Shown here in pieces: positions 1 to 5,956 of a stretch of 64,000 nt of DNA. A program made the position numbers and the translations under genes. The stretch's first letter is position 1, and every line of letters starts with the position of its first letter. The notes beneath the pieces are model-generated. The model did no database searches and was not told the DNA's origin. It was given only the letters and a program-made list of their open reading frames with translations. This DNA comes from Roseateles asaccharophilus (lineage in GTDB: Bacteria; Pseudomonadota; Gammaproteobacteria; Burkholderiales; Burkholderiaceae_C). Location of the stretch: NCBI RefSeq assembly GCF_004362405.1, contig NZ_SNXE01000002.1:1-64000 (forward strand), written 5' to 3'.

Positions 1-1
1 G

Positions 2-40
2 TTTGTCGGCACGATGGCCGTGACGGGGAACTGGCTATGA
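2..40 (+). CDS. 3' end of a cassette ORF cut by the window edge
   Basis: Frame 2 is open from the window edge to a TGA at 38-40, which lies just before the core of the first attC-like site. Cassette genes usually stop next to or inside their attC. Only 12 codons are visible, so no function can be given and the reading frame itself is a guess from position. Confidence 0.3.
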   Translation, partial: FVGTMAVTGNWL

Positions 41-41
41 G

Positions 42-98
42 TTTTAACCTGTCATTGGAGCGGACCGCCTTCGGCGTCCGCTCACTTTCACGTTATAC
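42..98 (+). other. attC-like recombination site 1
   Basis: An imperfect inverted repeat has the layout of an integron attC. The R''-like core TTTTAAC is at 42-48, the inner arm GAGCGGAC at 58-65 pairs with GTCCGCTC at 76-83 around a short loop, and the R' core GTTATAC is at 92-98 (consensus GTTRRRY with one deviation). The next ORF begins 22 bases later. The arms and spacing are seen directly; recombination activity is inferred. Confidence 0.65.
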
Positions 99-119
99 GT
101 CTCACGGAAGGTTCGCGGC

Positions 120-467
120 ATGAGCACGAAGTTCCTCTTACGGGCGGACGAGATTCGAGAAATCGCTCCCGGACACGGCGCATGCTATGCGTCCGATCAC
201 ATCACGGTCGACGGGCAGAAGGTTGGTTTCATGTACCGTGAAGAGCCGGACAACGACGTTGACAGTGGCTGGCGTTTCTTGTCTGGTAATGAGAGCCAGG
301 AGTACTTGGACGATTCCAAGAACTTGCAGATCTACGACGTCAACACTATCGCGAACTATGACCAGGGCATCGTTGCCCTTTTGTCTGCGCCTTGTGGATC
401 GGCCTTTGCAAGAACGGCCTCTGGCGAGTTTGTCGTGGATGACCAGCCGCATGACGATGACGTATAA
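120..467 (+). CDS. DUF2185 (Imm33-like) cassette protein
   Basis: This 115-residue soluble protein has no signal peptide. Residues about 35-100 carry the DUF2185 pattern: VGFMYRE near residue 35, DSGWRFLSG near 48, EYLDD, IYDVNTIANYD, and a Leu-rich end before SAFAR. Relatives occur widely as orphan genes and as immunity proteins (Imm33) for polymorphic toxins. The molecular function is unknown and no toxin lies next to it. Its TAA stop (465-467) sits inside the R'' core of the following attC site, a hallmark of an integron cassette gene. The start has AAGG about 12 bases upstream. Reading the family as DUF2185 is recognition by motif, not a search. Confidence 0.7.
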   Translation: MSTKFLLRADEIREIAPGHGACYASDHITVDGQKVGFMYREEPDNDVDSGWRFLSGNESQEYLDDSKNLQIYDVNTIANYDQGIVALLSAPCGSAFARTASGEFVVDDQPHDDDV

Positions 468-530
468 CCTTTTGGTCAAGCGGACCTGCGCCAGCTACGC
501 TGGCTGGTCCGCTTACCGCAAACGTTATGC
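462..530 (+). other. attC-like recombination site 2
   Basis: R''-like core GTATAAC is at 462-468 and R' core GTTATGC at 524-530. The arm AAGCGGACC (478-486) pairs perfectly with GGTCCGCTT (506-514), and a further internal hairpin GCCAGC/GCTGGC (490-495/499-504) closes the loop. Size (69 bp), architecture and inner-arm sequence all match site 1, and the preceding ORF stops inside R''. This is the best-formed attC in the window. Confidence 0.8.
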
Positions 531-533
531 CGC

Positions 534-1043
534 ATGAGAGAGGTTTCCGCCGGGCGTTGCGTCCTTGAACCCCAAGTCGCTGCGCACGCACAGGAGATGT
601 TCTGCGTCCTCAGCGACCCGGCCATCTACGAGTTCGAGAACGTGCCACCGGAATCGGAGGCATGGCTGCATCGCCGATTCAAGCTTCTGGAAAGCCGAGG
701 ACCCGCGGATGGATCCGAAGACTGGCTGAACTGGGTTGTCAGGCTGCCCAGCGGCCAGCTTGCTGGTTATGTTCAAGCAACTGTCTCGCGTGAGGGTTGG
801 GCGTACGTGGCGTATGAGCTGAACAGCCAGTACTGGCGGCAAGGCATTGGCAAGGCATCGGTGAAGGCCATGCTGCAAGAACTCAGTCTGGCCTACGGAG
901 TGCGTGAGTTCGTCGCGGTACTCAAGGCCAGAAACTTTCGCTCACGAGCGCTGCTGCTTAGTTTGGGCTTTCGGGATGGTTCAGCCGAACAAGTTGAGAG
1001 GCATCGCGACGAGCAGGACGAGATCGTCATGGTGTTGGCGTAG
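534..1043 (+). CDS. GNAT-family N-acetyltransferase (cassette gene)
   Basis: This 169-residue protein has the GNAT fold signature: acetyl-CoA-binding motif A with RQGIGKASV at about residues 100-108, preceded by the beta-4 strand AYVAYEL. The region near 125-137 (FVAVLKARNFRSRALLLSLGF) is the usual N-x-x-S-x-x-L-x-x-x-x-G motif B. It would transfer an acetyl group from acetyl-CoA to an unknown amine. GNATs are among the commonest integron cassette genes. The ATG lies only 3 bases after the R' core of site 2, so no normal ribosome binding site is present; translation may be leaderless or start internally. The substrate (antibiotic, polyamine, protein N-terminus) cannot be told. Confidence 0.8.
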   Translation: MREVSAGRCVLEPQVAAHAQEMFCVLSDPAIYEFENVPPESEAWLHRRFKLLESRGPADGSEDWLNWVVRLPSGQLAGYVQATVSREGWAYVAYELNSQYWRQGIGKASVKAMLQELSLAYGVREFVAVLKARNFRSRALLLSLGFRDGSAEQVERHRDEQDEIVMVLA

Positions 1044-1061
1044 CGGAGGGTGGACCATGCG

Positions 1062-1223
1062 GCATAACCCCTCGCTCGAGAGCGGACTGTCCACGGCAGG
1101 CCGTCTTGCCCGCGCTATGCGCCGCGAGCATCATGCATGTCGCGGGCAAGCCGTCCTGCCGCGGCCAGCTGGAACAATCCTTGCCGGCTTCCTGTACGTG
1201 TCAGTCCGCAAGAGCCTCGAGCG
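1062..1223 (+). other. long attC-like inverted repeat (site 3), R' core missing
   Basis: R''-like core GCATAAC (1062-1068) is followed by CGCTCGAG (1073-1080) and GCGGACTG (1082-1089). These pair with CAGTCCGC (1202-1209) and CTCGAGCG (1216-1223). Inside, TTGCCCGCG pairs with CGCGGGCAA. This resembles a long multi-stem attC. The expected GTTRRRY core is absent where transposase-like sequence begins, so the site looks truncated by a later insertion or deletion. Confidence 0.5.
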
Positions 1224-1239
1224 CAAGAACATGGAATGA

Positions 1240-1308
1240 TCACAGTGGCAACTGTTCTGCCTGGTGCACAACATCGAGAAACTGGCGCACAGCGGCTGGA
1301 GGCCGTGA
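1240..1308 (+). pseudogene. transposase C-terminal remnant, copy 1
   Basis: The frame from 1240 to the TGA at 1306-1308 reads as a peptide containing LFCLVHNIEKLAH, which resembles the extreme C-terminus of DDE transposases such as the IS1182-like group. Upstream, the same frame is closed by a TGA at 1237-1239 and no transposase body is present, so only the tail survives. The family assignment rests on this short motif and is tentative. Confidence 0.45.
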
Positions 1309-1481
1309 GGGCCAAGGCCAGGGCCCTGATATCCCCCATCAGCAGGCCTTGGTCGCGCTCACGGGCGCCCGCAGTTGGCGCCACAATCACCCGCAATGAA
1401 AACCCTGCTGTACCAGCGCCTGTTCCGCCCGCTAACGTCCGTGACGCGTCGGCCATGGGTTATTGGACAGCCTCGTTAGGC
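1248..1481 (+). repeat. 234-bp direct repeat, copy 1 (transposase tail plus attC-like end)
   Basis: This segment recurs at 1902-2135 at the same length with about six mismatches by eye. It holds the transposase tail, a short non-coding stretch, an ATG-led 12-codon stub (from 1396) reading MKTLLYQRLFRP, and the attC-like end that finishes in GTTAGGC (1475-1481), a perfect GTTRRRY core. Both copies end at the same recombination point, so a cassette boundary rather than an IS end may define the right edge. Confidence 0.8.
1430..1481 (+). other. short attC-like site 4 at the end of repeat copy 1
   Basis: R' core GTTAGGC at 1475-1481 matches the consensus exactly. A possible R'' (CGCTAAC, 1430-1436) and short arms GTCC (1437-1440) and GGAC (1465-1468) complete a 52-bp site. 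The stem is much weaker than at sites 1 and 2, so the call rests mainly on the R' core and on the ribosome binding site and ORF that begin right after it. Confidence 0.45.
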
Positions 1482-1498
1482 GGCTAAGGAGGCAACCA

Positions 1499-1888
1499 GT
1501 GGGCTTCGATGTTGAAAGGTTCAAAGATCAACCCGATGTCTTTCTTGCCGAACACAGCCGCGCTATTCGCGAGATCGAAGCCGGCGGACTCAAATGCACG
1601 AGGTTCATTGACCGGGAAAGGTCCTCGGTACTCTATGTATTGAGAATTGACGGGGTGCTGAAGAACCTGGACGAACTCGAAGGCCTGCTGTTTGTTGAAT
1701 CCATCCCCATCTCATTCAAGGCGAGCCGCTACGGTGGCCATGCCGCCAACAAGATTGAGATAACAAGCGTAGAAGTGCCAACAGGCCTAAAGATCAAACA
1801 AGCTGAGGTTGTTAGCCTTCTCGCAGAAGGGCTGGAAACATATAGGCTCTGGTTCGCAGGTGCCTTCTGGGAAGAGTGGTCGTGCTAG
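1499..1888 (+). CDS. cassette-borne hypothetical protein, 129 aa
   Basis: The GTG start at 1499 is chosen because AAGGAGG lies 7 bases upstream (1486-1492) and because the longer frame would run through the recombination core. The product is soluble and acidic, with a repeated hydrophobic/charged pattern such as VLYVLRIDGVLKNLDELEGLLFVESIPISF. This may be a ferredoxin-like muconolactone-isomerase-type fold, but I do not recognise the family. No signal peptide or membrane segment is present. It is the only gene between the two copies of the 234-bp repeat, so it behaves as a single cassette of about 650 bp. Confidence 0.7.
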   Translation: MGFDVERFKDQPDVFLAEHSRAIREIEAGGLKCTRFIDRERSSVLYVLRIDGVLKNLDELEGLLFVESIPISFKASRYGGHAANKIEITSVEVPTGLKIKQAEVVSLLAEGLETYRLWFAGAFWEEWSC

Positions 1889-1901
1889 GTCCGCGTATCG
1901 C

Positions 1902-2135
1902 GCAACTGTTCTGCCTGGTGCACATCATCGAGAAACTGGCGCACAGCGGCTGGAGGCCGTGAGGGCCACGGCCAGGGCCCTGATATCCCCCATCAGCAGG
2001 CCTTGGTCGCGCTCACGGGCGCCCGCAGTTGGCGCCACAATCACCCGCAATGAAAACCCTGCTGTACCAGCGCCTGTTCCGCCCGCGAACGTCCGTGACG
2101 CGTCGGCAATGGGTTACTGGACAGCCTTGTTAGGC
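1902..2135 (+). repeat. 234-bp direct repeat, copy 2
   Basis: It matches 1248-1481 almost base for base, again with the LVH..IEKLAHSGWRP transposase tail ending at TGA 1960-1962 and GTTAGGC at 2129-2135. One difference changes the possible R'' from CTAAC to CGAAC, which would weaken the site. Together with copy 1 it brackets exactly one ORF, as expected from duplication of a cassette end or from cassette capture between identical sites. Confidence 0.8.
2084..2135 (+). other. short attC-like site 5 at the end of repeat copy 2
   Basis: The R' core GTTAGGC (2129-2135) is perfect; the R'' half is degenerate compared with site 4. AGGAGGG and the next ORF begin within 12 bases. No further GTTRRRY core with a paired arm is seen to the right, so this may be the last cassette junction of the array. 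Confidence 0.4.
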
Positions 2136-2154
2136 CGCTCAGGAGGGATTGCGC

Positions 2155-2592
2155 ATGCTGTTCCGCTCGAAGATCGACGCTTGGCTGCTCATTGTCCTTT
2201 TGGGCGCCGCGATCCTCACTGTTGTCGCAGCAGGTGCGGCCGTGCGGCAGGCTTCCGGCATGGCTGTGCTGGTACCTGTTCTGGTCATCGCCATCGGCGC
2301 GGCACTTCCGATCTGGATCCTCGCGTCCACAAGCTACACGGTCGACGGCGGAACACTGAACGTACGCAGCGGCCCGTTCACCTGGCGCATCCCCGTCTCG
2401 TCCATTACAAGCATCAAGCCAAGCAACTCGCCCATTTCAGGGCCCGCCCTCTCTCTTTCCCGTCTTCGCGTGGAGTACGGGAGAGGAAAATCCATCCTCA
2501 TATCGCCCGCAGACCAGCAAGCCTTCCTGCGGGCGATCGAGAGTGCCAAGAGTGCGGCCTCTCAAGTCGCTGGTGCTGAGCCATTGATTTGA
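2155..2592 (+). CDS. membrane-anchored bacterial PH-domain protein
   Basis: This 145-residue protein has two N-terminal membrane segments (about residues 9-30 and 37-58) followed by a bacterial PH domain of the bPH_4/DUF1200 type at about 62-135. The domain pattern is visible as YTVDGGTLNVRSGPFTWRIP, then ISSI/TSIKPSNSP, ALSLSRLRVEYGRGKSILISP and FLRAIE. The function of this family is unknown; it may sense or bind at the inner face of the membrane. ATG 2155 is preferred over TTG 2149 because AGGAGGG ends 7 bases before it. Its tight spacing to attC-like site 5 suggests it is the final cassette or the first gene after the array. Confidence 0.8.
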   Translation: MLFRSKIDAWLLIVLLGAAILTVVAAGAAVRQASGMAVLVPVLVIAIGAALPIWILASTSYTVDGGTLNVRSGPFTWRIPVSSITSIKPSNSPISGPALSLSRLRVEYGRGKSILISPADQQAFLRAIESAKSAASQVAGAEPLI

Positions 2593-2804
2593 AGAGATTT
2601 TTTCGTGCGACTTTCGGGCGATTTGCGGCCTTGGCCCGATTGTTTCGCAAACTAGTCGCTCGAGCCGCCTCGCATCGGCAACCCGTCCATCGAGCGGAGG
2701 CGTTGACCTGAGCATTGCATCGTCGAACGCAGGTCTGCGAGGAAGAGCCTGGTCCCCCGCGGATGGCGTTCAGGACGACCAGGCGGCCCCGACGAGCCAA
2801 GCCC

Positions 2805-3221
2805 TCAATGCCTCGACTCTGGCAACAACATCTCATGCTGCAGTCCCCATTGCTCGACCGCGGCGACGAGTACGGCCGATTCGCCGTCATCGACTTTTGC
2901 GTCGATCTCGGCGAGGTCCACGCACAGCCGCAGCAACTTGCGCTGAAGCTCAGGATCCTGGATTTCGCCCAGCAGCTTCGTCAGGGTGTAGTCATCGACT
3001 GGGCAGGTGTCTGCCCACCGCAGCTGACCGCTAGACAGCAGGTCTTCCAAGAAGATGTCCAGCTGTGCATACAACTCATGCTGGGGCAGGCCCAGCCGGT
3101 CGTGTACGGCCAATCGGTCCAGCCACAAGGCCTCTGCATGGCCGATGTCGCCGTCCGCGATCACGATCAGTGCCACGATGCGGGCGACGGCCTCCGGACT
3201 GTTGGTGGGATAGCTGCGCAT
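2805..3221 (-). CDS. TerB-like helical protein, paralog A
   Basis: This 138-residue, mostly helical protein has two acidic repeats of the TerB/DUF533 kind: ALIVIADGDIGHAE at about residues 17-30 and DLAEIDAKVDDGE near 106-118. Metal-binding acidic motifs of this form are typical of TerB-fold proteins, whose cellular role outside tellurite resistance is poorly known. The N-terminus (RSYPTNSPEAVARIVAL) matches that of the gene at 4880-5317, so the two are paralogs on opposite strands. GAGGA sits 9 bases before the ATG. No other ter genes are nearby, so a tellurite role is not supported. Confidence 0.6.
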   Translation of the reverse strand: MRSYPTNSPEAVARIVALIVIADGDIGHAEALWLDRLAVHDRLGLPQHELYAQLDIFLEDLLSSGQLRWADTCPVDDYTLTKLLGEIQDPELQRKLLRLCVDLAEIDAKVDDGESAVLVAAVEQWGLQHEMLLPESRH

Positions 3222-3313
3222 AGTGAGTGCTCCTCGCGAGACGGACTCGCATCGAGTTCAGTGGAGGTTGCGTAGGGGGCGGCGGCGTGGGGATGCCTGC
3301 AAGCTCGGTGTGC

Positions 3314-3697
3314 TCACGAGGTGGCTCCATGAAGCGGTTCTGATCCAGCCATCCGGCGTTCATGGGCGATGAATTGCCGATTCACGCGGCGGGCATCATG
3401 GCCGCGGCGCCACAGGCGCATCAAGAGCCGTGCCGCGCGCTCCAGGGCGTTGTCCAGCGCGCTTCGCCAGTCAGCGGCGACGGCGGTGACAAACACCGAG
3501 CCCGCGCCATCGGTGCGCAGTTCGACTTGGCAGCGCTTGTCGAGCCCCCCGCGCGGGCCGTTCAGGTCTGACATCTGGACCTCGGCCCGAGGGATGAGCC
3601 AGCCCAGACGTCGCAGCACAAAGCGCACGCGGCGCTCGGTCTGCTCTTGCATCTGAGCGGCATGCGGATGGCGGGACTTGAACAGCACTTGCATCAT
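3314..3697 (-). CDS. HPF/RaiA-like ribosome-associated protein
   Basis: This 127-residue protein has the S30AE/HPF layout: an N-terminal strand MQVLFKSRHPH, a helix with RRVRFVLRRLGWLIPRAEVQMSDLNGPRGGLDKRCQVELRT-type strands at about 25-68 (written here only as landmarks: PRAEVQMSDLNG, KRCQVELRT), and a long basic helix LDNALERAARLLMRLWRR. Such proteins bind the 30S decoding region in stationary phase or stress. It lacks the long C-terminal dimerisation domain, so it would be a short type, diverged from canonical HPF. The ATG at 3697 has TTGGAG just upstream; a second ATG follows directly at 3694. Confidence 0.65.
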   Translation of the reverse strand: MMQVLFKSRHPHAAQMQEQTERRVRFVLRRLGWLIPRAEVQMSDLNGPRGGLDKRCQVELRTDGAGSVFVTAVAADWRSALDNALERAARLLMRLWRRGHDARRVNRQFIAHERRMAGSEPLHGATS

Positions 3698-3900
3698 GGG
3701 TCTCCAAGGGACGTCGGCAGTGAACTGTTGGATGTTTGAGAACTTCGGAAAAGCAGAGCGCGGAGAAGTCGGGGATCGGTAAAAACTGAGCTTCTCGCGG
3801 CGGCGTGGCCTCACACTGTGAGGCTGCGCTTCAGTGCCCCTGGCCCCCACACAGGCCTCTGGTAGATTTCACGCCCCGCTTCGATTTCAGGTAAGCAAGC

Positions 3901-4419
3901 ATGGAAAAAATGCTGTCGAAGGTTGGATCGCTGCTCTACGGCATGCGGTTCACGATGTTGTTCTTCTATGTCGGCCTCGTCACGATCATTCTGGGGATCC
4001 TCGGGAAGTTCCTGCTGGAGACCTTCCGGTTGATGAACACCTTGCTCTTTGGCGAGCTGGAGAAGATCGACCTGATCATCAAGGTGCTGGAGCTGGTCGA
4101 CATGACGATGGTGGCGCAGCTGGTCTGGGTGGTGGCGCTGGCCGGTGTGTCGCTTTTCGTGACCACGGGCCACTTCGATACCAAGGACATGAAAAAGCCC
4201 GACTGGCTGGATCACGTCAACACCTACAACCTCAAGTTGAAGCTCGCGTTTGCGATCATCTCGATCTCGGGCGTGCACGCCTTGAAAACCTATCTGGGGG
4301 GCGACCTCAGCCTGGAGAACATCCAGATCGTGACCATGGTGGCCATCATCCACTTCACCTTCGTGCTCTCCGCCATCGGGATTTCCTTCGCAGAGCGGCT
4401 GACCCGGGAGAAGCCCTGA
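3901..4419 (+). CDS. yqhA: UPF0114 family inner-membrane protein YqhA
   Basis: This 172-residue protein has the characteristic UPF0114 pattern: a short amphipathic start, a membrane segment near 16-38 (LFFYVGLVTIILGILGKFLL), a second around 66-87, and two more near 110-125 and 140-162, with HVNTYNLKLKLAFAIISISGVHALKTYL between them. The length fits the family. Its function is not established in any organism. It stands alone on the plus strand between the HPF-like gene and the second TerB-like gene, a neighbourhood that hints at stress physiology without proving it. Confidence 0.85.
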   Translation: MEKMLSKVGSLLYGMRFTMLFFYVGLVTIILGILGKFLLETFRLMNTLLFGELEKIDLIIKVLELVDMTMVAQLVWVVALAGVSLFVTTGHFDTKDMKKPDWLDHVNTYNLKLKLAFAIISISGVHALKTYLGGDLSLENIQIVTMVAIIHFTFVLSAIGISFAERLTREKP

Positions 4420-4643
4420 GGATCTGCCAGCCCATGAGCGCTCCTGGAGATCGGCCTCTCGGCGGCTGGGCTCAGAGCGCGCCGCGATGGCCGGGCCATC
4501 GATTCAAGGTTTTCATGGATGGCGCGCAGCTCAGCGTGGGGTGAGTTCGCTTTTCTCTGATTCGGCGTCCATTCAGCCTCGCTTTTTCCGAGATCCTGCT
4601 GCGTGCATATTGCGGGCTGTCCTTACGCTTGGAACTCGTCACC
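4420..4643. other. intergenic stretch with no recognised gene
   Basis: Together with the doubtful ORF that follows, this makes a 460-bp gap before the second TerB-like gene. Base composition is slightly less GC-rich near 4545-4600, with T-rich runs that could hold a promoter, but I could not pair convincing -35 and -10 boxes. No hairpin with a T-run was found. Confidence 0.5.
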
Positions 4644-4826
4644 ATGAAGCTCTCGAAACACCTGGGCCGCCTCCTGCAGCGCTGGCTGGGCCAAGGTCTG
4701 TACACGCTGCAGCAAGCTCGCGCTGCCTTGAGCCTGCAGCCGGAACCCAGACTCGTGCCGATTCCGATCGAGCGTGGCCGTGGGACCCGGCGGTGCCAAG
4801 GCCAGCTTCCGGGCCGCGGCCGCTGA
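4644..4826 (+). CDS. doubtful 60-codon ORF
   Basis: ATG 4644 opens a frame encoding a basic peptide that begins MKLSKHLGRLLQRWLGQGLY and becomes Arg/Gly-rich at its end. The first 35 residues look protein-like (amphipathic helix), the rest does not. No good Shine-Dalgarno sequence precedes it. It could be a small gene, the decayed start of a longer one, or chance. Confidence 0.25.
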   Translation: MKLSKHLGRLLQRWLGQGLYTLQQARAALSLQPEPRLVPIPIERGRGTRRCQGQLPGRGR

Positions 4827-4879
4827 GTCCGGAACGCCAGCCTGATCCTCAGTCTGAATGTCGGCAACGGAGACTCAAT

Positions 4880-5317
4880 TTGCGCCGCTACCCCCATAAC
4901 AGTCCGGAGGCCGCTGCTCGCATCGTCGCCCTGGTCCTGCTCTCGGATGGAAAGGTCTGCAGTTCCGAGTTCGAAACCCTGCGCAAGCTGGGCGCGGAGC
5001 GGGAGCTCGGCTTGGAGCCTCAGATCCTGCCCCATATCGTTCATACCCTGCGCGAGGAACTGGGCGTGGGCGCCAGCGAGATGGCGTCCCGGATTCAAAG
5101 CTTGGATGCGAGCGCATTGGCGGCGCTGATGGCGGAGATCTCGGACCCGGCGCTGCAGAGAATTGTGCTGCGCCTGTGCCTGGCCGCCGCGCGCGCCGAT
5201 GGTCAGGTGGCGCAGGGCGAGGCCCAGCTTGTCGATGCTGCGCGGCGACACTGGCAGCTGGTCGATGGGGAAGAGCCCATCGGCCGCAAGTCCATCCATC
5301 GCCGCGCCACCGTCTGA
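4880..5317 (+). CDS. TerB-like helical protein, paralog B
   Basis: This 145-residue protein aligns along its length with the product of 2805-3221: same opening (RRYPHNSPEAAARIVAL), acidic motif ALVLLSDGKVCSSE at about 17-30, central ISDPALQRIVLRLCLAAARADGQVAQGE near 95-120. The TTG start at 4880 is chosen because it lines up with the paralog's Met and has GGAG 7 bases upstream; the open frame extends further upstream but that part looks non-coding. A TerB/DUF533-like fold is inferred. Function is unknown. Confidence 0.6.
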   Translation: MRRYPHNSPEAAARIVALVLLSDGKVCSSEFETLRKLGAERELGLEPQILPHIVHTLREELGVGASEMASRIQSLDASALAALMAEISDPALQRIVLRLCLAAARADGQVAQGEAQLVDAARRHWQLVDGEEPIGRKSIHRRATV

Positions 5318-5433
5318 CCGGCTTCGATCAAGATGCGAGCGCGTGCGAGTTCCGCAGGCGCGCGGTCGGTGTGTCAGGAACAGGGCCCTAAGGCACGACG
5401 CTATGCTGGCCTGGATTCGGGCCCCTACAGGAA

Positions 5434-5916
5434 ATGACGATGCTTTACGCGACGCTCAAGACGATTCATCTGCTGTCCATCATCGTGTGGATCGGCGGCA
5501 TGGTGTTTGCCCACTTCTTTCTGCGTCCGGCTGTCGCGCAGCTGGAGCCACCCTTGCGACTGCGCCTGATGCATGAGGTGCTCGGACGCTTCTTCAATGC
5601 CGTGCTGGCGGCCTCGCTGCTGACCCTGGGCACCGGTGTGTGGATGCTGGGGCGCGTGGCCAAGCAGGTGGTGCAGTCGGTTGGGAGCTTCGAAATGCCC
5701 CTGGCCTGGACCCTCATGGCAACGCTGGGCGTGGTGATGGTGGCGATCTTCATGCACATCCGTTTTGCACTCTTCAAGCGGCTGGGACGCGCCGTGGCCG
5801 CGTCCGAGTGGGAGGCCGGTGGGCGTGCGCTGGCGCAGATCCGCACCTGGGTCTCGGTCAATCTGGGTTTGGGTGTCTTGGTCTTGCTGGTGACCTTGAT
5901 GCCCTGGCGGTCCTGA
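5434..5916 (+). CDS. CopD-family integral membrane protein
   Basis: This 160-residue protein has four predicted membrane segments (about 12-30, 50-75, 85-110, 137-157). The first carries the conserved H-x(n)-WIGGMVFAHFF pattern of the CopD/DUF2269 group, with His residues that may bind heme or metal. Members of this group are found both with copper-resistance genes and alone; no copC or other copper gene is nearby, so copper transport is not supported here. AGGA at 5429-5432 fits the second ATG (5440) better than the first (5434). Confidence 0.7.
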   Translation: MTMLYATLKTIHLLSIIVWIGGMVFAHFFLRPAVAQLEPPLRLRLMHEVLGRFFNAVLAASLLTLGTGVWMLGRVAKQVVQSVGSFEMPLAWTLMATLGVVMVAIFMHIRFALFKRLGRAVAASEWEAGGRALAQIRTWVSVNLGLGVLVLLVTLMPWRS

Positions 5917-5956
5917 ACTGCTGCTGCAGCTGCTGGGCCCTGGCCCCCACGCAAGC

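Noticed and set aside
2805-5317. A tellurite resistance (ter) cluster
   Set aside because: Only TerB-like folds occur; terA, terC, terD and terZ types are absent.
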